Origin: JASGDC01 sp047606545 | Lineage (GTDB): Bacteria > Actinomycetota > Actinomycetes > Actinomycetales > Micrococcaceae | Direction: 5' to 3' | Length of the DNA: 64,000 bases | Assembly: GCA_047606545.1 (NCBI GenBank) | Contig: JASGEI010000020.1 | Location: 149,017-213,016 of the forward strand | Shown: one piece after another, positions 27,717-37,742 of the stretch | Layout: each line of letters opens with the position of its first letter | How positions within the stretch are numbered: the stretch's first letter is position 1 | Program-made: the position numbers and the translations under genes | The notes under the pieces: model-generated | What the model was told of the DNA's origin: nothing | The model's database searches: none | The model's input: the letters and a program-made list of their open reading frames with translations, nothing else

Positions 27717-27740
27717 AAAAAAGGAGAGCCAAAGCTCTCC
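27717..27740 (-). terminator. glpF terminator
   Basis: GGAGAGC / GCTCTCC stem with loop CAAA, followed by TTTTTT on the minus strand. It separates glpF from glpK. Confidence 0.9.
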
Positions 27741-27770
27741 AATTTTATAAGTTACCTTATTCTTGCTTTC

Positions 27771-28505
27771 CTAGATTAGGTGGAAAACAAGACCTGCTAG
27801 GACTGCACCTAGAATAGGACCTACAACTGGTACCCATGAGTACTGCCAGTCTGAGTCGCCCTTACCTTTGATAGGTAGGATAGCGTGTGCGATACGTGGA
27901 CCAAGGTCACGAGCTGGGTTAATCGCATAACCAGTAGGACCACCAAGAGATGCACCGATACCAACTACCACGAATGCTACAGCCAATGGACCAATTTCAG
28001 TAGGTGTCTTACCGCTTAGTAGTACCCAAATAACTAGTACGAAAGTAGCAATTACCTCTGTTACTAGGTTCCATCCGAAGTGCTTAGTTTCGTTACGGAT
28101 TTCTGGACCAGTAGAGAAAACGCCTAGCTTGTTAGCTGCATCTTCTTCAGTATCAAAGTGGTCTTTGTATGCTAACCAACAAACAACCGCACCAATGAAG
28201 GCACCAATCATCTGAGCTGCGATGTAGTTAAGAGTGTGCCCGAAAGTCACAGCATAACCCGGAACGAAGTTTTTCGCTCCACTTACTACCTGACCAATTG
28301 TTACAGCAGGGTTTAGTGCACCACCTGATTTAAATGCAGTGTATACACCAATGAATACTGCAATACCCCAACCGAAGTTGATCATTAGAGTACCGCCGCC
28401 GAAGCCTTTAGTCTTAGCAAGAATTACGTTAGCCACAACGCCACAACCCAAAAGAGTCAGCATTGCAGTACCCGCAAGCTCGCTAAAGAAAATAGAGCCG
28501 TTCAT
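27771..28505 (-). CDS. glpF: glycerol facilitator, aquaporin family
   Basis: This 244-residue channel has six helices and both pore motifs, NPAVTIG in the first half and NPARDLGPR in the second. The Asp after the second NPA is typical of glycerol-conducting aquaglyceroporins. With the downstream kinase it forms the usual uptake-and-trap route for glycerol. The upstream gap of 144 bases to the divergent hydrolase holds its promoter, and I see no clear operator there. Confidence 0.95.
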   Translation of the reverse strand: MNGSIFFSELAGTAMLTLLGCGVVANVILAKTKGFGGGTLMINFGWGIAVFIGVYTAFKSGGALNPAVTIGQVVSGAKNFVPGYAVTFGHTLNYIAAQMIGAFIGAVVCWLAYKDHFDTEEDAANKLGVFSTGPEIRNETKHFGWNLVTEVIATFVLVIWVLLSGKTPTEIGPLAVAFVVVGIGASLGGPTGYAINPARDLGPRIAHAILPIKGKGDSDWQYSWVPVVGPILGAVLAGLVFHLI

Positions 28506-28649
28506 ATAAAAGAACTCCTATACTTAATTTTATAAATTTGACATTTTAAAAAAGTCACTCAATGTAACTTTATAACTATACCGTTAGAATTCGATAAAGT
28601 AAACGATTTAACGCTTAATCCTCTTAATTCTCTTGCTAGAATAAAAAAT

Positions 28650-29549
28650 ATGGTTGATAATATGAATCCAGATTTTGATGCAGTATACGAACGCGAAGAA
28701 TTCCAACGTACCTTTAAATACCGTGGTAGCAAGACTTACTACTGGGATTACCATGCAGTAGACGCTTTAAAGCGTACTGACCAGACTTTAATTTTTGTGC
28801 ATGGTTTCCGTGGCGATCATCACGGATTGATAAAAATTGTCACAGAATTGCCACAATACCGTATCATAGTTCCTGATTTACCAGGTTTTGGTATTTCTGC
28901 ACGCTTACCTGAAGAACAAAATGTCGATGGCTATGCCCACTATTTAAACGAATTTATTGATAGCTTAAACTTAGACAAAACCCCTGTTATTGTCGGACAC
29001 TCTTTCGGGTCAGTGGTATCTGCAAAATATGCAGTGGATTACCCTGATAAGCTTGCAAAATTAGTCCTGCTAAATCCAATTGCTGAAGCTACAAACAAAG
29101 GCATCAAAGGCTTATTTACTAAAGGTTCTGTAGGGCTATTTAATCTATCAACCAAAGCACCTGAAGTTGTAAGTGATGTCATTATGAAGAACCCAATAAT
29201 GGTACGCGGCTTAAGTATTTTCATGGCAAAGACTAAAGATAAGGAACTACGAAAAGAAATTCATGCTGAACATGATGAGCATTTTAGTGCTTTTACTGAT
29301 AAAGATGGCTTAGTCGAAGCTTTCCGAGCTTCCGTTAATAGTTCTATTTCAGACTTTGGTTATAAAATTAAAACACCAACACTGTTAGTAGCTGGCGATA
29401 AAGATGATATTGCACCCTTGCAAACCCAAATATCGTTACAATACACAATCAAAGATTCCCAGTTAAAAGTTATTAAAAACGTTGGACACTTAATTCATTA
29501 TGAAAAAGCTGATGAAGCTGCAAAAGCAATTGATTCTTTCGTAAGATGA
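28650..29549 (+). CDS. alpha/beta hydrolase
   Basis: This 299-residue cytoplasmic hydrolase has the nucleophile elbow VGHSFGSVVS (Ser near residue 117), an HGFRGDHHG oxyanion motif, and a catalytic His in KNVGHLIHY. It belongs to the broad group of lipases, esterases and haloperoxidase-like enzymes. The substrate is unknown. It ends exactly where priA ends on the other strand, with no space for a terminator, so the convergent transcripts overlap. Confidence 0.85.
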   Translation: MVDNMNPDFDAVYEREEFQRTFKYRGSKTYYWDYHAVDALKRTDQTLIFVHGFRGDHHGLIKIVTELPQYRIIVPDLPGFGISARLPEEQNVDGYAHYLNEFIDSLNLDKTPVIVGHSFGSVVSAKYAVDYPDKLAKLVLLNPIAEATNKGIKGLFTKGSVGLFNLSTKAPEVVSDVIMKNPIMVRGLSIFMAKTKDKELRKEIHAEHDEHFSAFTDKDGLVEAFRASVNSSISDFGYKIKTPTLLVAGDKDDIAPLQTQISLQYTIKDSQLKVIKNVGHLIHYEKADEAAKAIDSFVR

Positions 29550-31589
29550 CTATAGTTCGTAACTAGCATCAACTTTTACAATCACTTTTGTTTTTTTATT
29601 GATGGCTGCAATAGTGCGTAAGCTCCGTAATTTCTTGGTAACTTCTGGACCATTTGTATAAGAAAATTTTAATACTGCTCGATAGTCTCCAGTATCAACC
29701 AATGCTTCTGGATTATCAAACTTTTTAATTGGATATGGACCTATCACTTCAAGAAGTTCATCTTCAAAAGCTTCTAAATAAATCTTCACTTCTTGTAATT
29801 TGCCTTCTAAAATTGCGACCCGCACCGCTGGAGGTAATGATAATTGGTAGCGATCTAGCAACACTCGATGTGCAAATTTATATGGTGCCCACTCGATTAA
29901 CTCTTTAGAAACTTGTTCGTCTTGGCTTACCAGCAGTACCCTACCATTATCTCCAGCAGGTTTAACTAAAGAAGCTACGCGTAACCATTGTGCGAAAGCT
30001 TTTTCTTCAGCTTTCATAAAAGAGCGATATAGCTGCGCATCTGCATCTAGTAACACTGCTGCTTGATATCCTGAAGCAACTTGTGGTTCAGCTCCAGGAG
30101 TGGCCACAACTAACGCAGGTTCAGCTTCAATTTCCCGCACAATATGATCTCCTGCCGAAGAGATAATTCGGTATCCAGGGAAAGATTTTGCAAGCTCGTA
30201 CGCAGTGCGATCAGAACCAACAATTCTAGAACGCAACTGCATACTATTACATTCACTACATTTCCAAGGATCCTGAACATGCAAGCATAACCGGCACAAT
30301 AAGGTATCCTGAGTAGAATAAATTGGTCCATGACATTGAGTACACATTGCTTGGTGATGACAATTTTGACAGCTTAAAGCGGGGAAAAATCCAGCATGTG
30401 GCACTTGAATTAAAACTGGCCCTAGTTCTAAGCCTTGGCGAAGAGTACGAAAAGCCAAATCTGGTAGTCGTTTCATCAAAGCCTGTGGGTCGTATGCTAA
30501 CACACTATCATCGGCCATTGACCTAATCATTGGAGTTAAGGCTTGTAAATCTCGAGCTAAATAAGTTGTTGGTTGTAGGTAACTTAATTCAACTAACCGT
30601 TGCACTTCAGTACTAACGGCAAATCCAGCAAAAATTAATGAACATTTTTCTTGCTCTGACCGCATTAACGCAATATCGCGAGTGTGCTGATATGGAGCTG
30701 AAATCTCTTGATGATTTTCATCGCTATCATCCCAAACTATAATTAACGATAAGTCCTCTACTGGCGCAAATACTGCAGAACGGGTACCAATTACTGTACG
30801 AACTTTCCCAGTTGAAGTTAAGGCAAAACCTCGGTAACGACTACTATTAGACTGGCTATGAGTCTGAGTTACGAATTGTTTCTTACCAATTAACTCCGAA
30901 ACTTCCGTGGCCAATAATTCCACATCAGTAAAATCAGGCAACACCACTATTGACCCAAGATTAGCTACATGAACCTTAGAAACGATAAAAGCTAATGCTT
31001 TATACCAACTATGTGCACCATAACTTTTAACTAGCTGTAATGAAAGTTTCTGTGGTTTTTGGCTAATGATATCCTCAAGCTTTTCTCGAAATTCATCAAG
31101 ATAAGCCAAGGCTTCACTCTGTTTATCAATACTAAGCGGCTCGACTACCTGTTCAGGTCGTTTTGGCATTGCCAAAACTTCTTTTTCGGCAGTAGCATTT
31201 CTAGGCGGAATCATATGCCTTAACACTGTTCTACGAGTAGTCGCATACCGAGTTGCAACAGCTTCACAAAGTTGCCAAGTAGTTTCATTAAATAGTCTTA
31301 ATGGTGAATAAACTTTTAATAATGACGATAGGTCAAAATCGCTAGTTTCGACACGTTCAATTACAAAAGCATCTACCGTGCGGTTTTTAAATCTAACTTG
31401 AACTCGCACTCCCATTTGAGTTTGTTCATCGTATTTTACTGGGATTGCGAAGTCATAGAGTCGATCTAGATGTGTAGTGGTCACATCTAATAAAACTCGA
31501 GCAACAGGCAACTTTTCAGCAATTTCCACTTCAGCTGAATGTACTTTTTTCTTGGGTTCAGGCAGTGAAAATAGCTGGTTCTCTTCCAT
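29550..31589 (-). CDS. priA: PriA-like primosomal protein lacking helicase motifs (actinobacterial type)
   Basis: This 679-residue protein has the PriA N-terminal DNA-binding domain (VARVLLDVTTTHLDRLYDFAIP). It also has the zinc-binding cysteine clusters (CQNCHHQAMCTQC, CRLCLHVQDPWKCSEC). The Walker A GxGKT motif and intact DEAH box expected in proteobacterial PriA are absent, and DDSDENH stands near the Walker B place. Loss of helicase residues is known for actinobacterial PriA, so this is lineage-typical, not decay. It probably acts in replication restart without unwinding. It follows metK with 3 bases between them, forming an operon. Confidence 0.92.
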   Translation of the reverse strand: MEENQLFSLPEPKKKVHSAEVEIAEKLPVARVLLDVTTTHLDRLYDFAIPVKYDEQTQMGVRVQVRFKNRTVDAFVIERVETSDFDLSSLLKVYSPLRLFNETTWQLCEAVATRYATTRRTVLRHMIPPRNATAEKEVLAMPKRPEQVVEPLSIDKQSEALAYLDEFREKLEDIISQKPQKLSLQLVKSYGAHSWYKALAFIVSKVHVANLGSIVVLPDFTDVELLATEVSELIGKKQFVTQTHSQSNSSRYRGFALTSTGKVRTVIGTRSAVFAPVEDLSLIIVWDDSDENHQEISAPYQHTRDIALMRSEQEKCSLIFAGFAVSTEVQRLVELSYLQPTTYLARDLQALTPMIRSMADDSVLAYDPQALMKRLPDLAFRTLRQGLELGPVLIQVPHAGFFPALSCQNCHHQAMCTQCHGPIYSTQDTLLCRLCLHVQDPWKCSECNSMQLRSRIVGSDRTAYELAKSFPGYRIISSAGDHIVREIEAEPALVVATPGAEPQVASGYQAAVLLDADAQLYRSFMKAEEKAFAQWLRVASLVKPAGDNGRVLLVSQDEQVSKELIEWAPYKFAHRVLLDRYQLSLPPAVRVAILEGKLQEVKIYLEAFEDELLEVIGPYPIKKFDNPEALVDTGDYRAVLKFSYTNGPEVTKKLRSLRTIAAINKKTKVIVKVDASYEL

Positions 31590-31592
31590 GTT

Positions 31593-32795
31593 TTACCCTA
31601 GATAGGCTTTGAGTTCGTCAATTTTATTAGTTTCTTCCCAAGCAAAATCTTGGTTTTCTCTACCAAAATGACCGTATGCTGCAGTCTTATAATATTGTGG
31701 CTTTTTTAAAGCTAAAGCTTCAATGATTGCTTTCGGACGTAAATCAAATACTTCTTCAATCGCCTCTTGAATCTTGGTACTTGAAACTTTACCTGTATCA
31801 AATGTATCAACATAAAGCCCCACTGGGCGCGCTTGACCAATAGCGTAGGCTATCTGCACTTCAATCTTGTCTGCCAATCCTGCAGCAACTACATTCTTTG
31901 CAACCCAACGTAGTGCATAAGCAGCAGATCTATCTACTTTAGAAGGGTCTTTGCCACTAAAAGCTCCACCGCCATGACGAGCCATGCCACCATAAGTATC
32001 CACAATAATTTTACGTCCAGTTAATCCTGCATCACCTTGTGGTCCACCTAATACAAATTCACCGCTTGGGTTTAAAATGTATTTGATGTTATCAGTATCA
32101 ATATCTTTAAATTCTTCTAGAGACAATACTGGCGCAATCACGTATTTATGCAAAGCATCTTCAAGCTGTTTTTTAGAAATATCCTCATCATGCTGTGTAG
32201 AAATTACGATAGTATCTACCGCGACTGGTTTGCCATCTTGATAAGCAATAGTTACCTGAGTTTTTCCATCTGGACGGAAGAAATCTACTTTTTTAGCTTT
32301 ACGGACCTTACTTAACTGCTCTGCCAATCGATGTGCTGACCAAATTGGTAATGGCATTAAGGAGCGAGTTTCGTTACTAGCATAGCCAAACATAATACCT
32401 TGGTCGCCTGCACCTTGTTCATCGTATTCGTCTTCGACTTCTCCCTTGCGAGATTCGCTAGATTCAAATACGCCACCAGCAATTTCTGGAGACTGCGGAC
32501 CAATTGAAATTGACACCCCACAGCTGGCACTAGCAAAACCTAGCTTAGGCGAATCATAACCAATTTCTTTAATAGTTTGACGTACTAAGCTTGGGATTTC
32601 TACATATCCTTTGGTGTCCATTTCACCGACAACATGAACCAGTCCCTTAGTCACTACAGTTTCCACTGCAACTCGAGATTCTGGGTCTTGGGCCAAAACT
32701 GCATCCAAAATTGCATCTGAAATTTGGTCACAGATTTTATCTGGATGGCCTTCAGTTACTGATTCTGAGGTAAAAAGTTTAATTTCACTAGTCAT
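31593..32795 (-). CDS. metK: S-adenosylmethionine synthetase
   Basis: This 400-residue enzyme makes SAM from methionine and ATP. It shows GHPDKICDQISDAILD, the loop GDQGIMFGYA, and the phosphate-binding GGGAFSGKDPSKVDRSAAY. Length is normal. It is followed at once by priA, an arrangement common in actinobacteria. I see no SAM riboswitch in its leader. The HinfI-like methylase is one consumer of its product. Confidence 0.98.
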   Translation of the reverse strand: MTSEIKLFTSESVTEGHPDKICDQISDAILDAVLAQDPESRVAVETVVTKGLVHVVGEMDTKGYVEIPSLVRQTIKEIGYDSPKLGFASASCGVSISIGPQSPEIAGGVFESSESRKGEVEDEYDEQGAGDQGIMFGYASNETRSLMPLPIWSAHRLAEQLSKVRKAKKVDFFRPDGKTQVTIAYQDGKPVAVDTIVISTQHDEDISKKQLEDALHKYVIAPVLSLEEFKDIDTDNIKYILNPSGEFVLGGPQGDAGLTGRKIIVDTYGGMARHGGGAFSGKDPSKVDRSAAYALRWVAKNVVAAGLADKIEVQIAYAIGQARPVGLYVDTFDTGKVSSTKIQEAIEEVFDLRPKAIIEALALKKPQYYKTAAYGHFGRENQDFAWEETNKIDELKAYLG

Positions 32796-32933
32796 GTATT
32801 TAAGTGTATAGCTTACCTAAGACAAAATAAAAGTTTTAAAAATAGTTTAATAGCTAACTAAAATAACTTTGGCGTTATTCAATTTACGTGATTTTGCTGG
32901 AATTAGCTTTATATAACCAATTAAATACAAATC

Positions 32934-32986
32934 CACCCCAATAAGCTAATTACCACCGTGAAAGATGTAGCTAACTTATTGGGGTG
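32934..32986. terminator. hairpin after the aminotransferase gene
   Basis: A 12-bp stem CACCCCAATAAG / CTTATTGGGGTG with partly paired interior (AGCTA / TAGCT). It follows the aminotransferase stop by 20 bases. The better T tract (TTTT) is on the plus strand, so a bidirectional role is possible. Confidence 0.6.
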
Positions 32987-33006
32987 TTTTGCTGTGGAAG
33001 AGAAAA

Positions 33007-34323
33007 CTACTTTGCTGAGTTATTGTACTTTTCAGCAGCATCAGCTAGTAGTTTCAAAATCTTTTCAAACTTCTTTGGGTCATCTTCTAGAAGAGTCATC
33101 CGCAGACCAGAAACATGGCTATTGAAACCAGAAAGCATTGGCACTGTACAAACACCCGTATGTGCTAACAGCTGGTAACAGAACTGCTTATCTGGAGCCT
33201 GGTTCTCTGGGTCAGCTAATGCTTCATCAAGCAATTTTTGCGCTTCTTTGTTTGCAGCTGGTAGGCTCTTCTTAGCGTCCAAGAAACCATCTTCAAAAGT
33301 AACACTTAGATAGAATGCACCTTGTGGTTCGGTGACTCGGAAACCATCGACTTTGTTTAAATATTCTGCAGCTTTTTTACCACGTTCTTGGTACATCTTT
33401 GAACGTTTACGCAAATATGGTTCATAACGCTCATCACTAAGAATCTTTGGCAAAACTAACTGTGGCAATGTAGTAGAACATACTTCTACCATCTTTGCTT
33501 CTTCAATTGAACGGATATACTCAGCGAATACTGGATCCTTATCAACGTTATAGAACTCTAACCAACCACAACGACTACCTGGCCAAGGCACTTCTTTACT
33601 CAAACCACGCATGATGATAGTAGGTATGCCATCAGCGAGTGCCGCTAATGAGGTAAAGTCTTTTGGTTCGAAAGCTAGATTCGCATAAATCTCATCAGCT
33701 ATTAAGAATAAATCGTATTCTTTTGCAATATCAACGAACTCTTGCAATACTTTCTTTGGATATACCGTACCAGTTGGGTTATCTGGGTTAATAAGTAACA
33801 AACCAGCAATACTTGGGTTGTACTTAACTTTATTACGGATATCATCCATATCTGGAAGCCAGCCATTTTCTGGATCAAGATTATAAGTAAGGTGCGCAGA
33901 CCTACCACGAGCACCCTCTACTGAACTGTGTGTAGGGTAAGCTGGACTTGGACCAAGCACGCGTGCTACTGGGTCTAGCCAAGTGTAAGTCTTAGTAATT
34001 GCATCACCAAGGCCATTAAAGAATGAAATGTTATTTGGAGTTAGATGTGTACCATCTTGCTCACTACGTGTCTTCGCTAGGTATTCACGAGCATCATCTA
34101 ATCCCTTTGTCGGAGAATATGCATAACTCATTGATTCGCCGGCAGCCTTTGAAACGATATCTCGTACCCAATCAGGAACTGGCTCGCCTTTTGCAACAGG
34201 ATCACCAATGTTTTCCCAATGCATTTCAAGGCCAGTATCACGGATATTGTGGGCGAATTCAATAATTGCACGAATTTCGTATTTTAATTCTCCAGCGCCT
34301 GGATGAACAATATTAACTCTCAT
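33007..34323 (-). CDS. pyridoxal-phosphate aminotransferase, class I/II
   Basis: This 438-residue fold type I aminotransferase shows NPDNPTGTVYPK (cofactor-site Asn), DEIYANLAFE (ring-binding Asp), and the Schiff-base Lys in GLSKEVPWPGSRCGW. It resembles actinobacterial aspartate/alanine-type aminotransferases. The amino donor cannot be set from sequence. There is a moderately long insertion near residues 365-390 (LADPENQAPDKQF). It is a single gene with a hairpin after it. Confidence 0.88.
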   Translation of the reverse strand: MRVNIVHPGAGELKYEIRAIIEFAHNIRDTGLEMHWENIGDPVAKGEPVPDWVRDIVSKAAGESMSYAYSPTKGLDDAREYLAKTRSEQDGTHLTPNNISFFNGLGDAITKTYTWLDPVARVLGPSPAYPTHSSVEGARGRSAHLTYNLDPENGWLPDMDDIRNKVKYNPSIAGLLLINPDNPTGTVYPKKVLQEFVDIAKEYDLFLIADEIYANLAFEPKDFTSLAALADGIPTIIMRGLSKEVPWPGSRCGWLEFYNVDKDPVFAEYIRSIEEAKMVEVCSTTLPQLVLPKILSDERYEPYLRKRSKMYQERGKKAAEYLNKVDGFRVTEPQGAFYLSVTFEDGFLDAKKSLPAANKEAQKLLDEALADPENQAPDKQFCYQLLAHTGVCTVPMLSGFNSHVSGLRMTLLEDDPKKFEKILKLLADAAEKYNNSAK

Positions 34324-34521
34324 ACTTGACCACCATGTCTATTCATAACTAATAAAACCTACAAAAATCAGTCTATCAGTAAACATAGATTTGTTTTGGA
34401 TTATGGCTTAACAATCCTCTAAACTAAGTTTCCACCACTTAAACAGCAACTCCCACAGTTTTGCCGTGAGTTTGTGCACAAACAGCATGTTTAAACACAC
34501 GTTTTCTGTCCAAAAGCACGG

Positions 34522-35838
34522 TTAAATTTCTGCTAACAAAACTGGATAAGTAGCCTTTACTGCTAGTAACACCAAAGCAATACCACTTAACAATGTTATT
34601 AACATCAGAACTACAAATGTTGGTGAAATTAATAAAGCAGTGACAAAAGCAGGTAATACTAATAAACCTGCCACTATACAACCCCCAAATACGGCAAGTA
34701 ATAACGGCATAGTTAATGCTTTTTGCCGTATCTTTTGGATTTGTATTGTAGGAGTCCCTACCAGACTAAGGTTATAGTAGAGATCTTTCCGATCGACGAT
34801 ATCAATTAGTTGTAAAATATTTACAGAACTTGCCAGCGCTATGAACGTGATGCAAAGCAAAAATACTGTCACTGTTCTGATATCAGTAAAAAATTGAATT
34901 TGTGCTGTATTGATATTTGATCTACTATCTTTCCTGACTGCACTTAAAAAGCCTAATACAGAACCAATAATTACCGTAGTAAAACTCATTAAAGCTACTA
35001 TACTAACCTGGCGCCAAGCACTTTGTGGAGACTCTAGAATACGTCGTTTGGCGACTAACTTAGTTATATCTTGCTCTTTCTTAACAGTTAGTCTTGTTAA
35101 TAATGAAAGAATATATGGACCTATTATTCCCATAAATCCGTGTAGGGCTAACAGTATTGAAATAAGCGCAAATGTAATTCCAAATACACCCCAGCTAAGT
35201 GACATAAAATGAAATATTAATAAACAGGAAATAACTATTATTGCACCAAAAATTAATCTTATAATTCGTGCATTTTGATTAATTGCCGATAACCTATTTT
35301 CTAAAGGTCTTTTAATTACAGGCATTGCCTCTAAAAAAGAATTTATCAATGCAATGATTAATATTGTGATACATAACAATATTGGTAACCATATTGGCAT
35401 ATTATAAATACCTTTAAGGCGCTTATTATTTATACTTAATAGGCTCAAAATAGGTGAAATAGCTATTGCTAAAGCTGTCCCAATTATCAAACCATTAAGA
35501 GCCGTTTTTAAAGTTTGATAGCTGACTATTATAAGTAACTTATTTCTAGTAGCACCAATAATTCCAAGGCTAGCTAACGACACCTGCTGTTGCTTTCTAT
35601 TTAACTTTGCCGTTTGCGATGTTAATGAAAATACTGGTACTAGCATGAAAGCAACTAACACTATAGCCAATACTTGATAATCAGCTCTTCCATTTGCTGC
35701 ATGCCAAATATTGTATGAAAGTACTGAAGTAAAGACTGAAATAAAAGTAGTTATGGCGAAAGCGATTATTGGTAAGAGACTTGCAAGTCTATTTTTATTA
35801 CTATTTCGAGTTAATAATTCGATAGTTTGAAATTTCAT
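34522..35838 (-). CDS. FtsX-like ABC transporter permease
   Basis: This 438-residue membrane protein has two FtsX/MacB-type blocks of helices, with a first helix near residues 18-45 and extracytoplasmic segments between blocks. It pairs with the ATPase that overlaps its start by four bases. Such exporters handle peptides, antibiotics or lipoproteins, and many are switched on by an adjacent two-component system, which is present here divergently. The N-terminus QTIELLTRNSNKNRLASLLP is typical of these permeases in actinobacteria. Confidence 0.8.
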   Translation of the reverse strand: MKFQTIELLTRNSNKNRLASLLPIIAFAITTFISVFTSVLSYNIWHAANGRADYQVLAIVLVAFMLVPVFSLTSQTAKLNRKQQQVSLASLGIIGATRNKLLIIVSYQTLKTALNGLIIGTALAIAISPILSLLSINNKRLKGIYNMPIWLPILLCITILIIALINSFLEAMPVIKRPLENRLSAINQNARIIRLIFGAIIVISCLLIFHFMSLSWGVFGITFALISILLALHGFMGIIGPYILSLLTRLTVKKEQDITKLVAKRRILESPQSAWRQVSIVALMSFTTVIIGSVLGFLSAVRKDSRSNINTAQIQFFTDIRTVTVFLLCITFIALASSVNILQLIDIVDRKDLYYNLSLVGTPTIQIQKIRQKALTMPLLLAVFGGCIVAGLLVLPAFVTALLISPTFVVLMLITLLSGIALVLLAVKATYPVLLAEI

Positions 35839-36560
35839 TGGGTCCCCGATAACTCTGCAGAATCAACAACTATTTTTCCAGATTTTATCGTAATTAACCT
35901 ATCGCATTGCTTTGCTATATGCTCATTATGAGTAACCATAATGAGTGTTTTTCCACGTTTTTTAACGGTATCTAGTAGGATTTTCGTAACCTGCATCGCA
36001 GTTTTGTTATCTAAAGAGCCCGTAGGTTCATCAGCAAATACGACACAAGGGTCCGTAATTAAGGCACGAGCAATCGCTATTCTTTGTCCTTGCCCACCTG
36101 ATAATTGACCGATTCTCTTATCTTTAGTTTTAAGCATGTCCAATTCGCTAAGAATATCGATTGCTTTTGTTTCGGCTTCAACCCGCTCCACTCCAGTTAA
36201 TAGTAAGGGCATTATGACATTTTCTAGTGCAGTCAACTCTGGTAGCAATAGTCCTTGTTGGAATACAAAACCAAATTCTTGTAAACGCAATTCAGCTCTT
36301 TTTGAACTACTTAATTTGGTTATATCTATAAACTCTTGTTTTGCCTTATAACTAACTGAACCAGTATCACTTTCTATAACACCAGCAACAATATGAAGTA
36401 ATGTAGATTTTCCAGAACCTGAAGTACCCATTATTGCAACTGATTGATTTTCTTGGAAAGTTAAACTGGTTTCTATCAATGCAGTTAAATCTTTATATGT
36501 TTTACTAACTTCCTTTACCACAATAATCATGTCATGTTCGCTCAAAATCTCTACTTCCAT
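35835..36560 (-). CDS. ABC transporter ATPase, MacB/LolD-type
   Basis: This 241-residue ATPase has Walker A (GTSGSGKST), Q-loop (FVFQQG), signature LSGGQGQRIAIARAL, Walker B (CVVFADEPTGSLD) and the H-loop (MVTHNEHIA). All key residues are intact. Start is ATG 36560 with AAGG about ten bases upstream. An ATG at 36530 is possible. It couples to the FtsX-type permease through a four-base overlap. Confidence 0.93.
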   Translation of the reverse strand: MEVEILSEHDMIIVVKEVSKTYKDLTALIETSLTFQENQSVAIMGTSGSGKSTLLHIVAGVIESDTGSVSYKAKQEFIDITKLSSSKRAELRLQEFGFVFQQGLLLPELTALENVIMPLLLTGVERVEAETKAIDILSELDMLKTKDKRIGQLSGGQGQRIAIARALITDPCVVFADEPTGSLDNKTAMQVTKILLDTVKKRGKTLIMVTHNEHIAKQCDRLITIKSGKIVVDSAELSGTQ

Positions 36561-36645
36561 CAGTTATAAACCTTCCCTTTCTTTTAATTTCAGTTTGTTG
36601 CTTATTAAGATTTACACAAAGTATGTGAAAGAGCGTTAGTAAAAA

Positions 36646-36663
36646 ATACATCTAAAGATGTAT
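36646..36663. promoter_or_regulatory. perfect 8-2-8 inverted repeat between ABC exporter and two-component genes
   Basis: ATACATCTAAAGATGTAT lies in the 165-bp divergent region. It is a candidate site for the NarL-type response regulator encoded next door. No direct evidence exists. Confidence 0.5.
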
Positions 36664-36725
36664 CTAGTTAAAAATGAATTAAGCAAAATCAGATTTTAAA
36701 TCTTATTTCGGTAGGATAAAGACAA

Positions 36726-37742
36726 ATGGTAAAGAATAAATTTTCAGATATTGTAAGTAGTAAATACTTTAAAGTGGCGTTTGTAGCATTCTTTGCTTTA
36801 CTAGCCGCTTTACTAGTTCCCAATGCGACACTTCTAGGGCAAAATGTCTACTACCTTATTGCAGGAATTGTTTTATATTTTGTCATAACTCACAATAATA
36901 TAAAATTCTCAGCATTTGCATACTTTTATGTTGCTGTTATCCCGTATATTATAGCTACTTTCGCCTTTGGAACAGTCAGTGTTAATAGAATTAGCATAAA
37001 TTTTTTCCACATATTTTTACAAATCTCAATTATCGCTGCGGTCATTACCTTATATCGAAAACAGAAGAAAGAATTAACAAAAGTAAAACACCAAAAAGCA
37101 GTTCAAGATGCAATATACGGCGAGCGTCGGCGCATTGCACGTGAACTCCATGATGTAATCGCCCATTCGCTTACGGTAATAGTCACTTTAACTAACGGCA
37201 TGAGTAAAATTTGGGACACAAAACCAGAAATTGCAAAACAACTTACTAACGAAATAGCTGATGTCAGTCGTAGCTCTCTTGAAGATATCCGAATGGTTAT
37301 TGGTGCTTTACGTCCCGAAGATAATGAATCTAATACTAAACAGCAAGAGTTATATTGGGAAGATAGTAGTATTGATGAACTCGTACAAACCTTTTCAAAA
37401 ACTGGATTAATAATTGATAATCATATAAATTACAAGATTACCCAGCAAAATTTAAAAATTACGGTTTACCGCATAATCCAAGAAGCTTTGACTAATGCAC
37501 TACGCTATGCAGATATTGAAAAGCCTGTGGTTGTTTCATTGACACGAAATGAAACAGAATTACAAGTAAAAATTTGTTCCCAACTCAAAGATTCTATTAA
37601 TTCAGAAATTGTTGGCACAAAGACTGGCTTAACTAGTCTTAAAGAACGGACTGAATTGTTTAAAGGGACTTTTAAAGCTGGTAAAGAAAATAACAATTGG
37701 GTAGTCTATGCAGTGTTTCCTAATGAAAGCCTGGAAAACTAA
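36726..37742 (+). CDS. sensor histidine kinase, NarL/DesK (HisKA_3) type
   Basis: This 338-residue kinase has four to five N-terminal membrane helices (about residues 12-115) with very short loops, suggesting that it senses within the membrane. The HisKA_3 box follows (ERRRIARELHDVIAHS, His near residue 144). The HATPase_c domain has an N box EALTNALRYA and a G box GTKTGLTSLKERT. Its stop overlaps the response regulator ATG by one base (TAATG). It is divergent from the ABC exporter and probably detects that exporter's substrate or envelope stress. Confidence 0.92.
   Translation: MVKNKFSDIVSSKYFKVAFVAFFALLAALLVPNATLLGQNVYYLIAGIVLYFVITHNNIKFSAFAYFYVAVIPYIIATFAFGTVSVNRISINFFHIFLQISIIAAVITLYRKQKKELTKVKHQKAVQDAIYGERRRIARELHDVIAHSLTVIVTLTNGMSKIWDTKPEIAKQLTNEIADVSRSSLEDIRMVIGALRPEDNESNTKQQELYWEDSSIDELVQTFSKTGLIIDNHINYKITQQNLKITVYRIIQEALTNALRYADIEKPVVVSLTRNETELQVKICSQLKDSINSEIVGTKTGLTSLKERTELFKGTFKAGKENNNWVVYAVFPNESLEN

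Noticed and set aside
32796..32930. SAM riboswitch upstream of metK
   Set aside because: No SAM-I or related conserved core is seen in the 135 bases before metK.
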